Positions 24,418 through 36,975 of a stretch of 64,000 nt of DNA are shown here, in pieces. The stretch spans positions 61,165,501 through 61,229,500 of the forward strand of contig CP142458.1 in the NCBI GenBank assembly GCA_038049695.1, written 5' to 3'. This DNA is from Cinnamomum chago (Eukaryota; Streptophyta; Magnoliopsida; Laurales; Lauraceae). The notes under the pieces are model-generated. The model saw only the letters and a list, made by a program, of their open reading frames with translations. It did not search any database and was not told the DNA's origin. How positions within the stretch are numbered: position 1 is the first letter of the stretch; each line of letters starts with the position of its first letter. Made by a program: the position numbers and the translations under genes.

Positions 24418-25559
24418 AAAAAAGTTACAAAAAATCAAGGTTTTTGGAATTACTCCATCTCGGCCGATATTTTCAGAGATATCGGTAATATCGGCCGATC
24501 GGTAATATTTTACCGATTCGGTATTGCTACAAAATATCGTCGTAGTATGGGCTGATATCGATTCATATCGGCCGGTGAATATGAACGGGTATTAATTGAG
24601 ATTTTAAACCATAATCACACTTACTCATTAAGCTATTAGTATTTACTATTTAGTATCATAAATACTTCAACAATTTTTTTAAAAGTAGAAGATTAAAAAA
24701 AACCATTTTTCAACACAAAAAATCATGTTTATAAGTAGATGTAGCATGAAAGTGTGTAGATCTAAGTGAATAACACAACACAAACCCAAAAGTGACATGC
24801 CAATGATCGTTTCATTCATTTCTATGCTTTATCTAAAAACAAAAAATAAAAAAAACACATAATAGTAAAAATAAGGGAGTTAATTTGATTTTCTCTTACT
24901 AAATAAAATGATTTCTTCAAGAAATAGTGTTGGAAGTTGGAAATATATAAGAGAATGAGGGAAGAGGAGAAGAAAAAGGAAAAAAAGGAAAAAAGTTACA
25001 AAAAATCAAGGTTTTTGGAATTACTCCATCTCGGCCGATATTTTCAGAGATATCGGTAATATCGGCCGATCGGTAATATTTTACCGATTCGGTATTGCTA
25101 CAAAATATCGTCGTAGTATGGGCTGATATCGATTCATATCGGCCGGTGAATATGAACGGGTATTAATTGAGATTTTAAACCATAATCACACTTACTCATT
25201 AAGCTATTAGTATTTACTATTTAGTATCATAAATACTTCAACAATTTTTTTAAAAGTAGAAGATTAAAAAAAACCATTTTTCAACACAAAAAATCATGTT
25301 TATAAGTAGATGTAGCATGAAAGTGTGTAGATCTAAGTGAATAACACAACACAAACCCAAAAGTGACATGCCAATGATCGTTTCATTCATTTCTATGCTT
25401 TATCTAAAAACAAAAAATAAAAAAAACACATAATAGTAAAAATAAGGGAGTTAATTTGATTTTCTCTTACTAAATAAAATGATTTCTTCAAGAAATAGTG
25501 TTGGAAGTTGGAAATATATAAGAGAATGAGGGAAGAGGAGAAGAAAAAGGAAAAAAAGG
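24418..25559 (+). repeat. Single-monomer tandem duplication (2 x 571 bp)
   Basis: Monomers 43 (24418-24988) and 44 (24989-25559) share three otherwise rare changes: GATGTAGC (about 24739 and 25310), AAAAACAAAAAAT (about 24840 and 25411) and AGAAAAAGGAAAAAAAGG before the next junction (about 24973 and 25544). No other monomer has the last two. The simplest reading is a recent one-monomer duplication, and they appear identical by eye. Confidence 0.85.
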
Positions 25560-27272
25560 AAAAAAGTTACAAAAAATCAAGGTTTTTGGAATTACTCCAT
25601 CTCGGCCGATATTTTCAGAGATATCGGTAATATCGGCCGATCGGTAATATTTTACCGATTCGGTATTGCTACAAAATATCGTCGTAGTATGGGCTGATAT
25701 CGATTCATATCGGCCGGTGAATATGAACGGGTATTAATTGAGATTTTAAACCATAATCACACTTACTCATTAAGCTATTAGTATTTACTATTTAGTATCA
25801 TAAATACTTCAACAATTTTTTTAAAAGTAGAAGATTAAAAAAAACCATATTTCAACACAAAAAATCATGTTTATAAGTAGATCTAGCATGAAAGTGTGTA
25901 GATCTAAGTGAATAACACAACACAAACCCAAAAGTGACATGCCAATGATCGTTTCATTCATTTCTATGCTTTATCTAAAAATAAAAAATAAAAAAAACAC
26001 ATAATAGTAAAAATAAGGGAGTTAATTTGATTTTCTCTTACTAAATAAAATGATTTCTTCAAGAAATAGTGTTGGAAGTTGGAAATATATAAGAGAATGA
26101 GGGAAGAGGAGAAGAAAATGGAAAAAAAGGAAAAAAGTTACAAAAAATCAAGGTTTTTGGAATTACTCCATCTCGGCCGATATTTTCAGAGATATCGGTA
26201 ATATCGGCCGATCGGTAATATTTTACCGATTCGGTATTGCTACAAAATATCGTCGTAGTATGGGCTGATATCGATTCATATCGGCCGGTGAATATGAACG
26301 GGTATTAATTGAGATTTTAAACCATAATCACACTTACTCATTAAGCTATTAGTATTTACTATTTAGTATCATAAATACTTCAACAATTTTTTTAAAAGTA
26401 GAAGATTAAAAAAAACCATTTTTCAACACAAAAAATCATGTTTATAAGTAGATCTAGCATGAAAGTGTGTAGATCTAAGTGAATAACACAACACAAACCC
26501 AAAAGTGACATGCCAATGATCGTTTCATTCATTTCTATGCTTTATCTAAAAATAAAAAATAAAAAAAACACATAATAGTAAAAATAAGGGAGTTAATTTG
26601 ATTTTCTCTTACTAAATAAAATGATTTCTTCAAGAAATAGTGTTGGAAGTTGGAAATATATAAGAGAATGAGGGAAGAGGAGAAGAAAATGGAAAAATAG
26701 GAAAAAAGTTACAAAAAATCAAGGTTTTTGGAATTACTCCATCTCGGCCGATATTTTCAGAGATATCGGTAATATCGGCCGATCGGTAATATTTTACCGA
26801 TTCGGTATTGCTACAAAATATCGTCGTAGTATGGGCTGATATCGATTCATATCGGCCGGTGAATATGAACGGGTATTAATTGAGATTTTAAACCATAATC
26901 ACACTTACTCATTAAGCTATTAGTATTTACTATTTAGTATCATAAATACTTCAACAATTTTTTTAAAAGTAGAAGATTAAAAAGAACCATTTTTCAACAC
27001 AAAAAATCATGTTTATAAGTAGATCTAGCATGAAAGTGTGTAGATCTAAGTGAATAACACAACACAAACCCAAAAGTGACATGCCAATGATCGTTTCATT
27101 CATTTCTATGCTTTATCTAAAAATAAAAAATAAAAAAAATACATAATAGTAAAAATAAGGGAGTTAATTTTATTTTCTCTTACTAAATAAAATGATTTCT
27201 TCAAGAAATAGTGTTGGAAGTTGGAAATATATAAGAGAATGAGGGAAGAGGAGAAGAAAATGGAAAAATAGG

Positions 27273-30117
27273 AAAAAAGTTACAAAAAATCAAGGTTTTT
27301 GGACATTACTCCATCTCGGCCGATATTTTCAGAGATATCGGTAATATCGGCCGATCGGTAATATTTTACCGATTCGGTATTGCTACAAAATATCGTCGTA
27401 GTATGGGCTGATATCGATTCATATCGGCCGGTGAATATGAACGGGTATTAATTGAGATTTTAAACCATAATCACACTTACTCATTAAGCTATTAGTATTT
27501 ACTATTTAGTATCATAAATACTTCAACAATTTTTTTCAAAGTAGAAGATTAAAAAAAACCATTTTTCAACACAAAAAATCATGTCTATAAGTAGATCTAG
27601 CATGAAAGTGTGTAGATCTAAGTGAATAACACAACACAAACCCAAAAGTGACATGCCAATGATCGTTTCATTCATTTCTATGCTTTATCTAAAAATAAAA
27701 AATAAAAAAAATACATAATAGCAAAAATAAGGGAGTTAATTTGATTTTCTCTTACTAAATAAAATGATTTCTTCAAGAAATAGTGTTGGAAGTTGGAAAT
27801 ATATAAGAGAATGAGGGAAGAGGAGAAGAAAATGGAAAAATAGGAAAAAAGTTACAAAAAATCAAGGTTTTTGGACATTGCTCCATCTCGGCCGATATTT
27901 TCAGAGATATCGGTAATATCGGCCGATCGGTAATATTTTACCGATTCGGTATTGCTACAAAATATCGTCGTAGTATGGGCTGATATCGATTCATATCGGC
28001 CGGTGAATATGAACGGGTATTAATTGAGATTTTAAACCATAATCACACTTACTCATTAAGCTATTAGTATTTACTATTTAGTATCATAAATACTTCAACA
28101 ATTTTTTTAAAAGTAGAAGATTAAAAAAAACCATTTTTCAACACAAAAAATCATGTCTATAAGTAGATCTAGCATGAAAGTGTGTAGATCTAAGTGAATA
28201 ACACAACACAAACCCAAAAGTGACATGCCAATGATCGTTTCATTCATTTCTATGCTTTATCTAAAAATAAAAAATAAAAAAAACACATAATAGTAAAAAT
28301 AAGGGAGTTAATTTGATTTTCTCTTACTAAATAAAATGATTTCTTCAAGAAATAGTGTTGGAAGTTGGAAATATATAAGAGAATGAGGGAAGAGGAGAAG
28401 AAAATGGAAAAATAGGAAAAAAGTTACAAAAAATCAAGGTTTTTGGAATTACTCCATCTCGGCCGATATTTTCAGAGATATCGGTAATATCGGCCGATCG
28501 GTAATATTTTACCGATTCGGTATTGCTACAAAATATCGTCGTAGTATGGGCTGATATCGATTCATATCGGCCGGTGAATATGAACGGGTATTAATTGAGA
28601 TTTTAAACCATAATCACACTTACTCATTAAGCTATTAGTATTTACTATTTAGTATCATAAATACTTCAACAATTTTTTTAAAAGTAGAAGATTAAGAAAA
28701 ACCATTTTTCAACACAAAAAATCATGTTTATAAGTAGATCTAGCATGAAAGTGTGTAGATCTAAGTGAATAACACAACACAAACCCAAAAGTGACATGCC
28801 AATGATCGTTTCATTCATTTCTATGCTTTATCTAAAAAAAATACATAATAGTAAAAATAAGGGAGTTAATTTGATTTTCTCGTACTAAATAAAATGATTT
28901 CTTCAAGAAATAGTGTTGGAAGTTGGAAATATATAAGAGAATGAGGGAAGAGGAGAAGAAAATGGAAAAATAGGAAAAAAGTTATAAAAAATCAAGGTTT
29001 TTGGACATTACTCCATCTCGGCCGATATTTTCAGAGATATCGGTAATATCGGCCGATCGGTAATATTTTACCGATTCGGTATTGCTACAAAATATCGTCG
29101 TAGTATGGGCTGATATCGATTCATATCGGCCGGTGAATATGAACGGGTATTAATTGAGATTTTAAACCATAATCACACTTACTCATTAAGCTATTAGTAT
29201 TTACTATTTAGTATCATAAATACTTCAACAATTTTTTTAAAAGTAGAAGATTAAAAAAAACCATTTTTCAACACAAAAAATCATGTTTATAAGTAGATCT
29301 AGCATGAAAGTGTGTAGATCTAAGTGAATAACACAACACAAACCCAAAAGTGACATGCCAATGATCGTTTCATTCATTTCTATGCTTTATCTAAAAATAA
29401 AAAATAAAAAAAACACATAATAGTAAAAATAAGGGAGTTAATTTGATTTTCTCTTACTAAATAAAATGATTTCTTCAAGAAATAGTGTTGGAAGTTGGAA
29501 ATATATAAGAGAATGAGGGAAGAGGAGAAGAAAATGGAAAAATAGGAAAAAAGTTACAAAAATTCAAGGTTTTTGGAATTACTCCATCTCGGCCGATATT
29601 TTCAGAGATATCGGTAATATCGGCCGATCGGTAATATTTTACCGATTCGGTATTGCTACAAAATATCGTCGTAGTATGGGCTGATATCGATTCATATCGG
29701 CCGGTGAATATGAACGGGTATTAATTGAGATTTTAAACCATAATCACACTTACTCATTAAGCTATTAGTATTTACTATTTAGTATCATAAATACTTCAAC
29801 AATTTTTTTAAAAGTAGAAGATTAAAAAAAACCATTTTTCAACACAAAAAATCATGTTTATAAGTAGATCTAGCATGAAAGTGTGTAGATCTAAGTGAAT
29901 AACACAACACAAACCCAAAAGTGACATGCCAATGATCGTTTCATTCATTTCTATGCTTTATCTAAAAATAAAAAATAAAAAAAATACATAATAGTAAAAA
30001 TAAGGGAGTTAATTTGATTTTCTCTTACTAAATAAAATGATTTCTTCAAGAAATAGTGTTGGAAGTTGGAAATATATAAGAGAATGAGGGAAGAGGAGAA
30101 GAAAATGGAAAAATAGG
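27273..30117 (+). repeat. Monomers 48-52, transition block
   Basis: Monomers 48 and 49 (anchors 27315 and 27887) repeat the TTTCAAAGT and CATTGCTCC pair of 23316 and 23888 at an offset of 3999 bp (seven monomers). Monomers 50-52 begin a segment with rare markers: CTCGTACTAAAT (about 28881), GTTATAAAAAATC (about 28981) and CAAAAATTCAAGG (about 29557). These recur 9144 bp downstream (38023, 38125 and 38702). The block thus joins the end of the HOR 1-3 style order to the modular region that follows. Confidence 0.78.
28834..28841 (+). other. Site of a private 13-bp deletion
   Basis: The interrupted A-tract reads TCT followed by eight A and TACATAATAG, thirteen bases shorter than in all other monomers. 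It makes the spacing between anchors 28458 and 29017 only 559 bp. The otherwise matching segment at about 37970-37990 is full length, so the loss came after that duplication or was repaired away there. The flanking A-runs suggest replication slippage. Confidence 0.9.
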
Positions 30118-33100
30118 AAAAAAGTTACAAAAAATCAAGGTTTTTGGACATTACTCCATCTCGGCCGATATTTTCAGAGATATCGGTAATATCGGCCGAT
30201 CGGTAATATTTTACCGATTCGGTATTGCTACAAAATATCGTCGTAGTATGGGCTGATATCGATTCATATCGGCCGGTGAATATGAACGGGTATTAATTGA
30301 GATTTTAAACCATAATCACACTTACTCATTAAGCTATTAGTATTTACTATTTAGTATCATAAATACTGCAACAATTTTTTTAAAAGTAGAAGATTAAAAA
30401 AAACCATTTTTCAACACAAAAAATCATGTCTATAAGTAGATCTAGCATGAAAGTGTGTAGATCTAAGTGAATAACACAACACAAACCCAAAAGTGACATG
30501 CCAATGATCGTTTCATTCATTTCTATGCTTTATCTAAAAATAAAAAATAAAAAAAATACATAATAGTAAAAATAAGGGAGTTAATTTGATTTTCTCTTAC
30601 TAAATAAAATGATTTCTTCAAGAAATAGTGTTGGAAGTTGGAAATACATAAGAGAATGAGGGAAGAGGAGAAGAAAATGGAAAAAAAGGAAAAAAGTTAC
30701 AAAAAATCAAGGTTTTTGGAATTACTCCATCTCGGCCGATATTTTCAGAGATATCGGTAATATCGGCCGATCGGTAATATTTTACCGATTCGGTATTGCT
30801 ACAAAATATCGTCGTAGTATGGGCTGATATCGATTCATATCGGCCGGTGAATATGAACGGGTATTAATTGAGATTTTAAACCATAATCACACTTACTCAT
30901 TAAGCTATTAGTATTTACTATTTAGTATCATAAATACTTCAACAATTTTTTTAAAAGTAGAAGATTAAAAAAAACCATTTTTCAACACAAAAAATCATGT
31001 TTATAAGTAGATCTAGCATGAAAGTGTGTAGATCTAAGTGAATAACACAACACAAACCCAAAAGTGACATGCCAATGATCGTTTCATTCATTTCTATGCT
31101 TTATCTAAAAATAAAAAATAAAAAAAATACATAATAGTAAAAATAAGGGAGTTAATTTGATTTTCTCTTACTAAATAAAATGATTTCTTCAAGAAATAGT
31201 GTTGGAAGTTGGAAATATATAAGAGAATGAGGGAAGAGGAGAAGAAAATGGAAAAATAGGAAAAAAGTTACAAAAAATCAAGGTTTTTGGACATTACTCC
31301 ATCTCGGCCGATATTTTCAGAGATATCGGTAATATCGGCCGATCGGTAATATTTTACCGATTCGGTATTGCTACAAAATATCGTCGTAGTATGGGCTGAT
31401 ATCGATTCATATCGGCCGGTGAATATGAACGGGTATTAATTGAGATTTTAAACCATAATCACACTTACTCATTAAGCTATTAGTATTTACTATTTAGTAT
31501 CATAAATACTTCAACAATTTTTTTAAAAGTAGAAGATTAAAAAAAACCATATTTCAACACAAAAAATCATGTTTATAAGTAGATCTAGCATGAAAGTGTG
31601 TAGATCTAAGTGAATAACACAACACAAACCCAAAAGTGACATGCCAATGATCGTTTCATTCATTTCTATGCTTTATCTAAAAATAAAAAATAAAAAAAAC
31701 ACATAATAGTAAAAATAAGGGAGTTAATTTGATTTTCTCTTACTAAATAAAATGATTTCTTCAAGAAATAGTGTTGGAAGTTGGAAATATATAAGAGAAT
31801 GAGGGAAGAGGAGAAGAAAATGGAAAAAAAGGAAAAAAGTTACAAAAAATCAAGGTTTTTGGAATTACTCCATCTCGGCCGATATTTTCAGAGATATCGG
31901 TAATATCGGCCGATCGGTAATATTTTACCGATTCGGTATTGCTACAAAATATCGTCGTAGTATGGGCTGATATCGATTCATATCGGCCGGTGAATATGAA
32001 CGGGTATTAATTGAGATTTTAAACCATAATCACACTTACTCATTAAGCTATTAGTATTTACTATTTAGTATCATAAATACTTCAACAATTTTTTTAAAAG
32101 TAGAAGATTAAAAAAAACCATTTTTCAACACAAAAAATCATGTTTATAAGTAGATCTAGCATGAAAGTGTGTAGATCTAAGTGAATAACACAACACAAAC
32201 CCAAAAGTGACATGCCAATGATCGTTTCATTCATTTCTATGCTTTATCTAAAAATAAAAAATAAAAAAAACACATAATAGTAAAAATAAGGGAGTTAATT
32301 TGATTTTCTCTTACTAAATAAAATGATTTCTTCAAGAAATAGTGTTGGAAGTTGGAAATATATAAGAGAATGAGGGAAGAGGAGAAGAAAATGGAAAAAT
32401 AGGAAAAAAGTTACAAAAAATCAAGGTTTTTGGAATTACTCCATCTCGGCCGATATTTTCAGAGATATCGGTAATATCGGCCGATCGGTAATATTTTACC
32501 GATTCGGTATTGCTACAAAATATCGTCGTAGTATGGGCTGATATCGATTCATATCGGCCGGTGAATATGAACGGGTATTAATTGAGATTTTAAACCATAA
32601 TCACACTTACTCATTAAGCTATTAGTATTTACTATTTAGTATCATAAATACTTCAACAATTTTTTTAAAAGTAGAAGATTAAAAAAAACCATTTTTCAAC
32701 ACAAAAAATCATGTTTATAAGTAGATCTAGCATGAAAGTGTGTAGATCTAAGTGAATAACACAACACAAACCCAAAAGTGACATGCCAATGATCGTTTCA
32801 TTCATTTCTATGCTTTATCTAAAAATAAAAAATAAAAAAAATACATAATAGTAAAAATAAGGGAGTTAATTTTATTTTCTCTTACTAAATAAAATGATTT
32901 CTTCAAGAAATAGTGTTGGAAGTTGGAAATATATAAGAGAATGAGGGAAGAGGAGAAGAAAATGGAAAAATAGGAAAAAAGTTACAAAAAATCAAGGTTT
33001 TTGGACATTACTCCATCTCGGCCGATATTTTCAGAGATATCGGTAATATCGGCCGATCGGTAATATTTTACCGATTCGGTATTGCTACAAAATATCGTCG

Positions 33101-33546
33101 TAGTATGGGCTGATATCGATTCATATCGGCCGGTGAATATGAACGGGTATTAATTGAGATTTTAAACCATAATCACACTTACTCATTAAGCTATTAGTAT
33201 TTACTATTTAGTATCATAAATACTTCAACAATTTTTTTAAAAGTAGAAGATTAAAAAAAACCATTTTTCAACACAAAAAATCATGTTTATAAGTAGATCT
33301 AGCATGAAAGTGTGTAGATCTAAGTGAATAACACAACACAAACCCAAAAGTGACATGCCAATGATCGTTTCATTCATTTCTATGCTTTATCTAAAAATAA
33401 AAAATAAAAAAAATACATAATAGTAAAAATAAGGGAGTTAATTTGATTTTCTCTTACTAAATAAAATGATTTCTTCAAGAAATAGTGTTGGAAGTTGGAA
33501 ATATATAAGAGAATGAGGGAAGAGGAGAAGAAAATGGAAAAATAGG
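30118..33546 (+). repeat. Six-monomer module, first copy (3429 bp)
   Basis: Monomers 53-58, anchors 30160, 30731, 31303, 31874, 32445 and 33017, type order BABAAB. Markers in order are ATACTGCAAC (change at 30368) with GTCTATAAG, TACATAAG before the second unit (30647), CCATATTTC in the third, CACATAATAG in the third and fourth, and TTTTATTTTCTC in the fifth (about 32872). Confidence 0.88.
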
Positions 33547-36500
33547 AAAAAAGTTACAAAAAATCAAGGTTTTTGGACATTACTCCATCTCGGCCGATAT
33601 TTTCAGAGATATCGGTAATATCGGCCGATCGGTAATATTTTACCGATTCGGTATTGCTACAAAATATCGTCGTAGTATGGGCTGATATCGATTCATATCG
33701 GCCGGTGAATATGAACGGGTATTAATTGAGATTTTAAACCATAATCACACTTACTCATTAAGCTATTAGTATTTACTATTTAGTATCATAAATACTGCAA
33801 CAATTTTTTTAAAAGTAGAAGATTAAAAAAAACCATTTTTCAACACAAAAAATCATGTCTATAAGTAGATCTAGCATGAAAGTGTGTAGATCTAAGTGAA
33901 TAACACAACACAAACCCAAAAGTGACATGCCAATGATCGTTTCATTCATTTCTATGCTTTATCTAAAAATAAAAAATAAAAAAAATACATAATAGTAAAA
34001 ATAAGGGAGTTAATTTGATTTTCTCTTACTAAATAAAATGATTTCTTCAAGAAATAGTGTTGGAAGTTGGAAATACATAAGAGAATGAGGGAAGAGGAGA
34101 AGAAAATGGAAAAAAAGGAAAAAAGTTACAAAAAATCAAGGTTTTTGGAATTACTCCATCTCGGCCGATATTTTCAGAGATATCGGTAATATCGGCCGAT
34201 CGGTAATATTTTACCGATTCGGTATTGCTACAAAATATCGTCGTAGTATGGGCTGATATCGATTCATATCGGCCGGTGAATATGAACGGGTATTAATTGA
34301 GATTTTAAACCATAATCACACTTACTCATTAAGCTATTAGTATTTACTATTTAGTATCATAAATACTTCAACAATTTTTTTAAAAGTAGAAGATTAAAAA
34401 AAACCATTTTTCAACACAAAAAATCATGTTTATAAGTAGATCTAGCATGAAAGTGTGTAGATCTAAGTGAATAACACAACACAAACCCAAAAGTGACATG
34501 CCAATGATCGTTTCATTCATTTCTATGCTTTATCTAAAAATAAAAAATAAAAAAAATACATAATAGTAAAAATAAGGGAGTTAATTTGATTTTCTCTTAC
34601 TAAATAAAATGATTTCTTCAAGAAATAGTGTTGGAAGTTGGAAATATATAAGAGAATGAGGGAAGAGGAGAAGAAAATGGAAAAATAGGAAAAAAGTTAC
34701 AAAAAATCAAGGTTTTTGGACATTACTCCATCTCGGCCGATATTTTCAGAGATATCGGTAATATCGGCCGATCGGTAATATTTTACCGATTCGGTATTGC
34801 TACAAAATATCGTCGTAGTATGGGCTGATATCGATTCATATCGGCCGGTGAATATGAACGGGTATTAATTGAGATTTTAAACCATAATCACACTTACTCA
34901 TTAAGCTATTAGTATTTACTATTTAGTATCATAAATACTTCAACAATTTTTTTAAAAGTAGAAGATTAAAAAAAACCATATTTCAACACAAAAAATCATG
35001 TTTATAAGTAGATCTAGCATGAAAGTGTGTAGATCTAAGTGAATAACACAACACAAACCCAAAAGTGACATGCCAATGATCGTTTCATTCATTTCTATGC
35101 TTTATCTAAAAATAAAAAATAAAAAAAACACATAATAGTAAAAATAAGGGAGTTAATTTGATTTTCTCTTACTAAATAAAATGATTTCTTCAAGAAATAG
35201 TGTTGGAAGTTGGAAATATATAAGAGAATGAGGGAAGAGGAGAAGAAAATGGAAAAAAAGGAAAAAAGTTACAAAAAATCAAGGTTTTTGGAATTACTCC
35301 ATCTCGGCCGATATTTTCAGAGATATCGGTAATATCGGCCGATCGGTAATATTTTACCGATTCGGTATTGCTACAAAATATCGTCGTAGTATGGGCTGAT
35401 ATCGATTCATATCGGCCGGTGAATATGAACGGGTATTAATTGAGATTTTAAACCATAATCACACTTACTCATTAAGCTATTAGTATTTACTATTTAGTAT
35501 CATAAATACTTCAACAATTTTTTTAAAAGTAGAAGATTAAAAAAAACCATTTTTCAACACAAAAAATCATGTTTATAAGTAGATCTAGCATGAAAGTGTG
35601 TAGATCTAAGTGAATAACACAACACAAACCCAAAAGTGACATGCCAATGATCGTTTCATTCATTTCTATGCTTTATCTAAAAATAAAAAATAAAAAAAAC
35701 ACATAATAGTAAAAATAAGGGAGTTAATTTGATTTTCTCTTACTAAATAAAATGATTTCTTCAAGAAATAGTGTTGGAAGTTGGAAATATATAAGAGAAT
35801 GAGGGAAGAGGAGAAGAAAATGGAAAAATAGGAAAAAAGTTACAAAAAATCAAGGTTTTTGGAATTACTCCATCTCGGCCGATATTTTCAGAGATATCGG
35901 TAATATCGGCCGATCGGTAATATTTTACCGATTCGGTATTGCTACAAAATATCGTCGTAGTATGGGCTGATATCGATTCATATCGGCCGGTGAATATGAA
36001 CGGGTATTAATTGAGATTTTAAACCATAATCACACTTACTCATTAAGCTATTAGTATTTACTATTTAGTATCATAAATACTTCAACAATTTTTTTAAAAG
36101 TAGAAGATTAAAAAAAACCATTTTTCAACACAAAAAATCATGTTTATAAGTAGATCTAGCATGAAAGTGTGTAGATCTAAGTGAATAACACAACACAAAC
36201 CCAAAAGTGACATGCCAATGATCGTTTCATTCATTTCTATGCTTTATCTAAAAATAAAAAATAAAAAAAATACATAATAGTAAAAATAAGGGAGTTAATT
36301 TTATTTTCTCTTACTAAATAAAATGATTTCTTCAAGAAATAGTGTTGGAAGTTGGAAATATATAAGAGAATGAGGGAAGAGGAGAAGAAAATGGAAAAAT
36401 AGGAAAAAAGTTACAAAAAATCAAGGTTTTTGGACATTACTCCATCTCGGCCGATATTTTCAGAGATATCGGTAATATCGGCCGATCGGTAATATTTTAC

Positions 36501-36975
36501 CGATTCGGTATTGCTACAAAATATCGTCGTAGTATGGGCTGATATCGATTCATATCGGCCGGTGAATATGAACGGGTATTAATTGAGATTTTAAACCATA
36601 ATCACACTTACTCATTAAGCTATTAGTATTTACTATTTAGTATCATAAATACTTCAACAATTTTTTTAAAAGTAGAAGATTAAAAAAAACCATTTTTCAA
36701 CACAAAAAATCATGTTTATAAGTAGATCTAGCATGAAAGTGTGTAGATCTAAGTGAATAACACAACACAAACCCAAAAGTGACATGCCAATGATCGTTTC
36801 ATTCATTTCTATGCTTTATCTAAAAATAAAAAATAAAAAAAATACATAATAGTAAAAATAAGGGAGTTAATTTGATTTTCTCTTACTAAATAAAATGATT
36901 TCTTCAAGAAATAGTGTTGGAAGTTGGAAATATATAAGAGAATGAGGGAAGAGGAGAAGAAAATGGAAAAATAGG
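33547..36975 (+). repeat. Six-monomer module, second copy (3429 bp)
   Basis: Monomers 59-64, anchors 33589 to 36446, the same type order and length as 30118-33546. The same markers fall at the same positions: ATACTGCAAC (33797), TACATAAG (34076), CCATATTTC (about 34978) and TTTTATTTTCTC (about 36299). It is a direct tandem duplication of six monomers. Related single or partial modules start again at 39262 and 41548. Confidence 0.88.

Larger units (their letters stand above)
18132..27272 (+). repeat. Higher-order repeat copy 3 (16 monomers, no MITE)
   Basis: Monomers 32-47, anchors 18173 to 26743. The opening repeats the signature of copies 1 and 2: GAATAGCAC (about 18484), GATGTAGC (about 19024), GTTAAAAAAATC (about 19281) and GTGAAGAACAC (about 21337). 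There is no MITE in monomer 33, so the offset from copy 2 falls from 9351 to 9143 bp, a loss of exactly 208. The central TTTCAAAGT and CATTGCTCC pair is kept (anchors 23316 and 23888). Differences include loss of the CAGCAC marker in monomer 35, a rearranged order around 21601-22744, a private AGTAAGGGC at about 23404, and a run of five A-type monomers (24459-26743). It is more diverged from copies 1 and 2 than they are from each other. Confidence 0.87.

Noticed and set aside
28834..28841. The 13-bp deletion as a sequencing error.
   Set aside because: It removes two T bases as well as A bases (a 5A-T-6A-T-8A tract reduced to 8A), which is not a typical single-homopolymer miscall. Read-level confirmation is still desirable, so it is kept as a feature.
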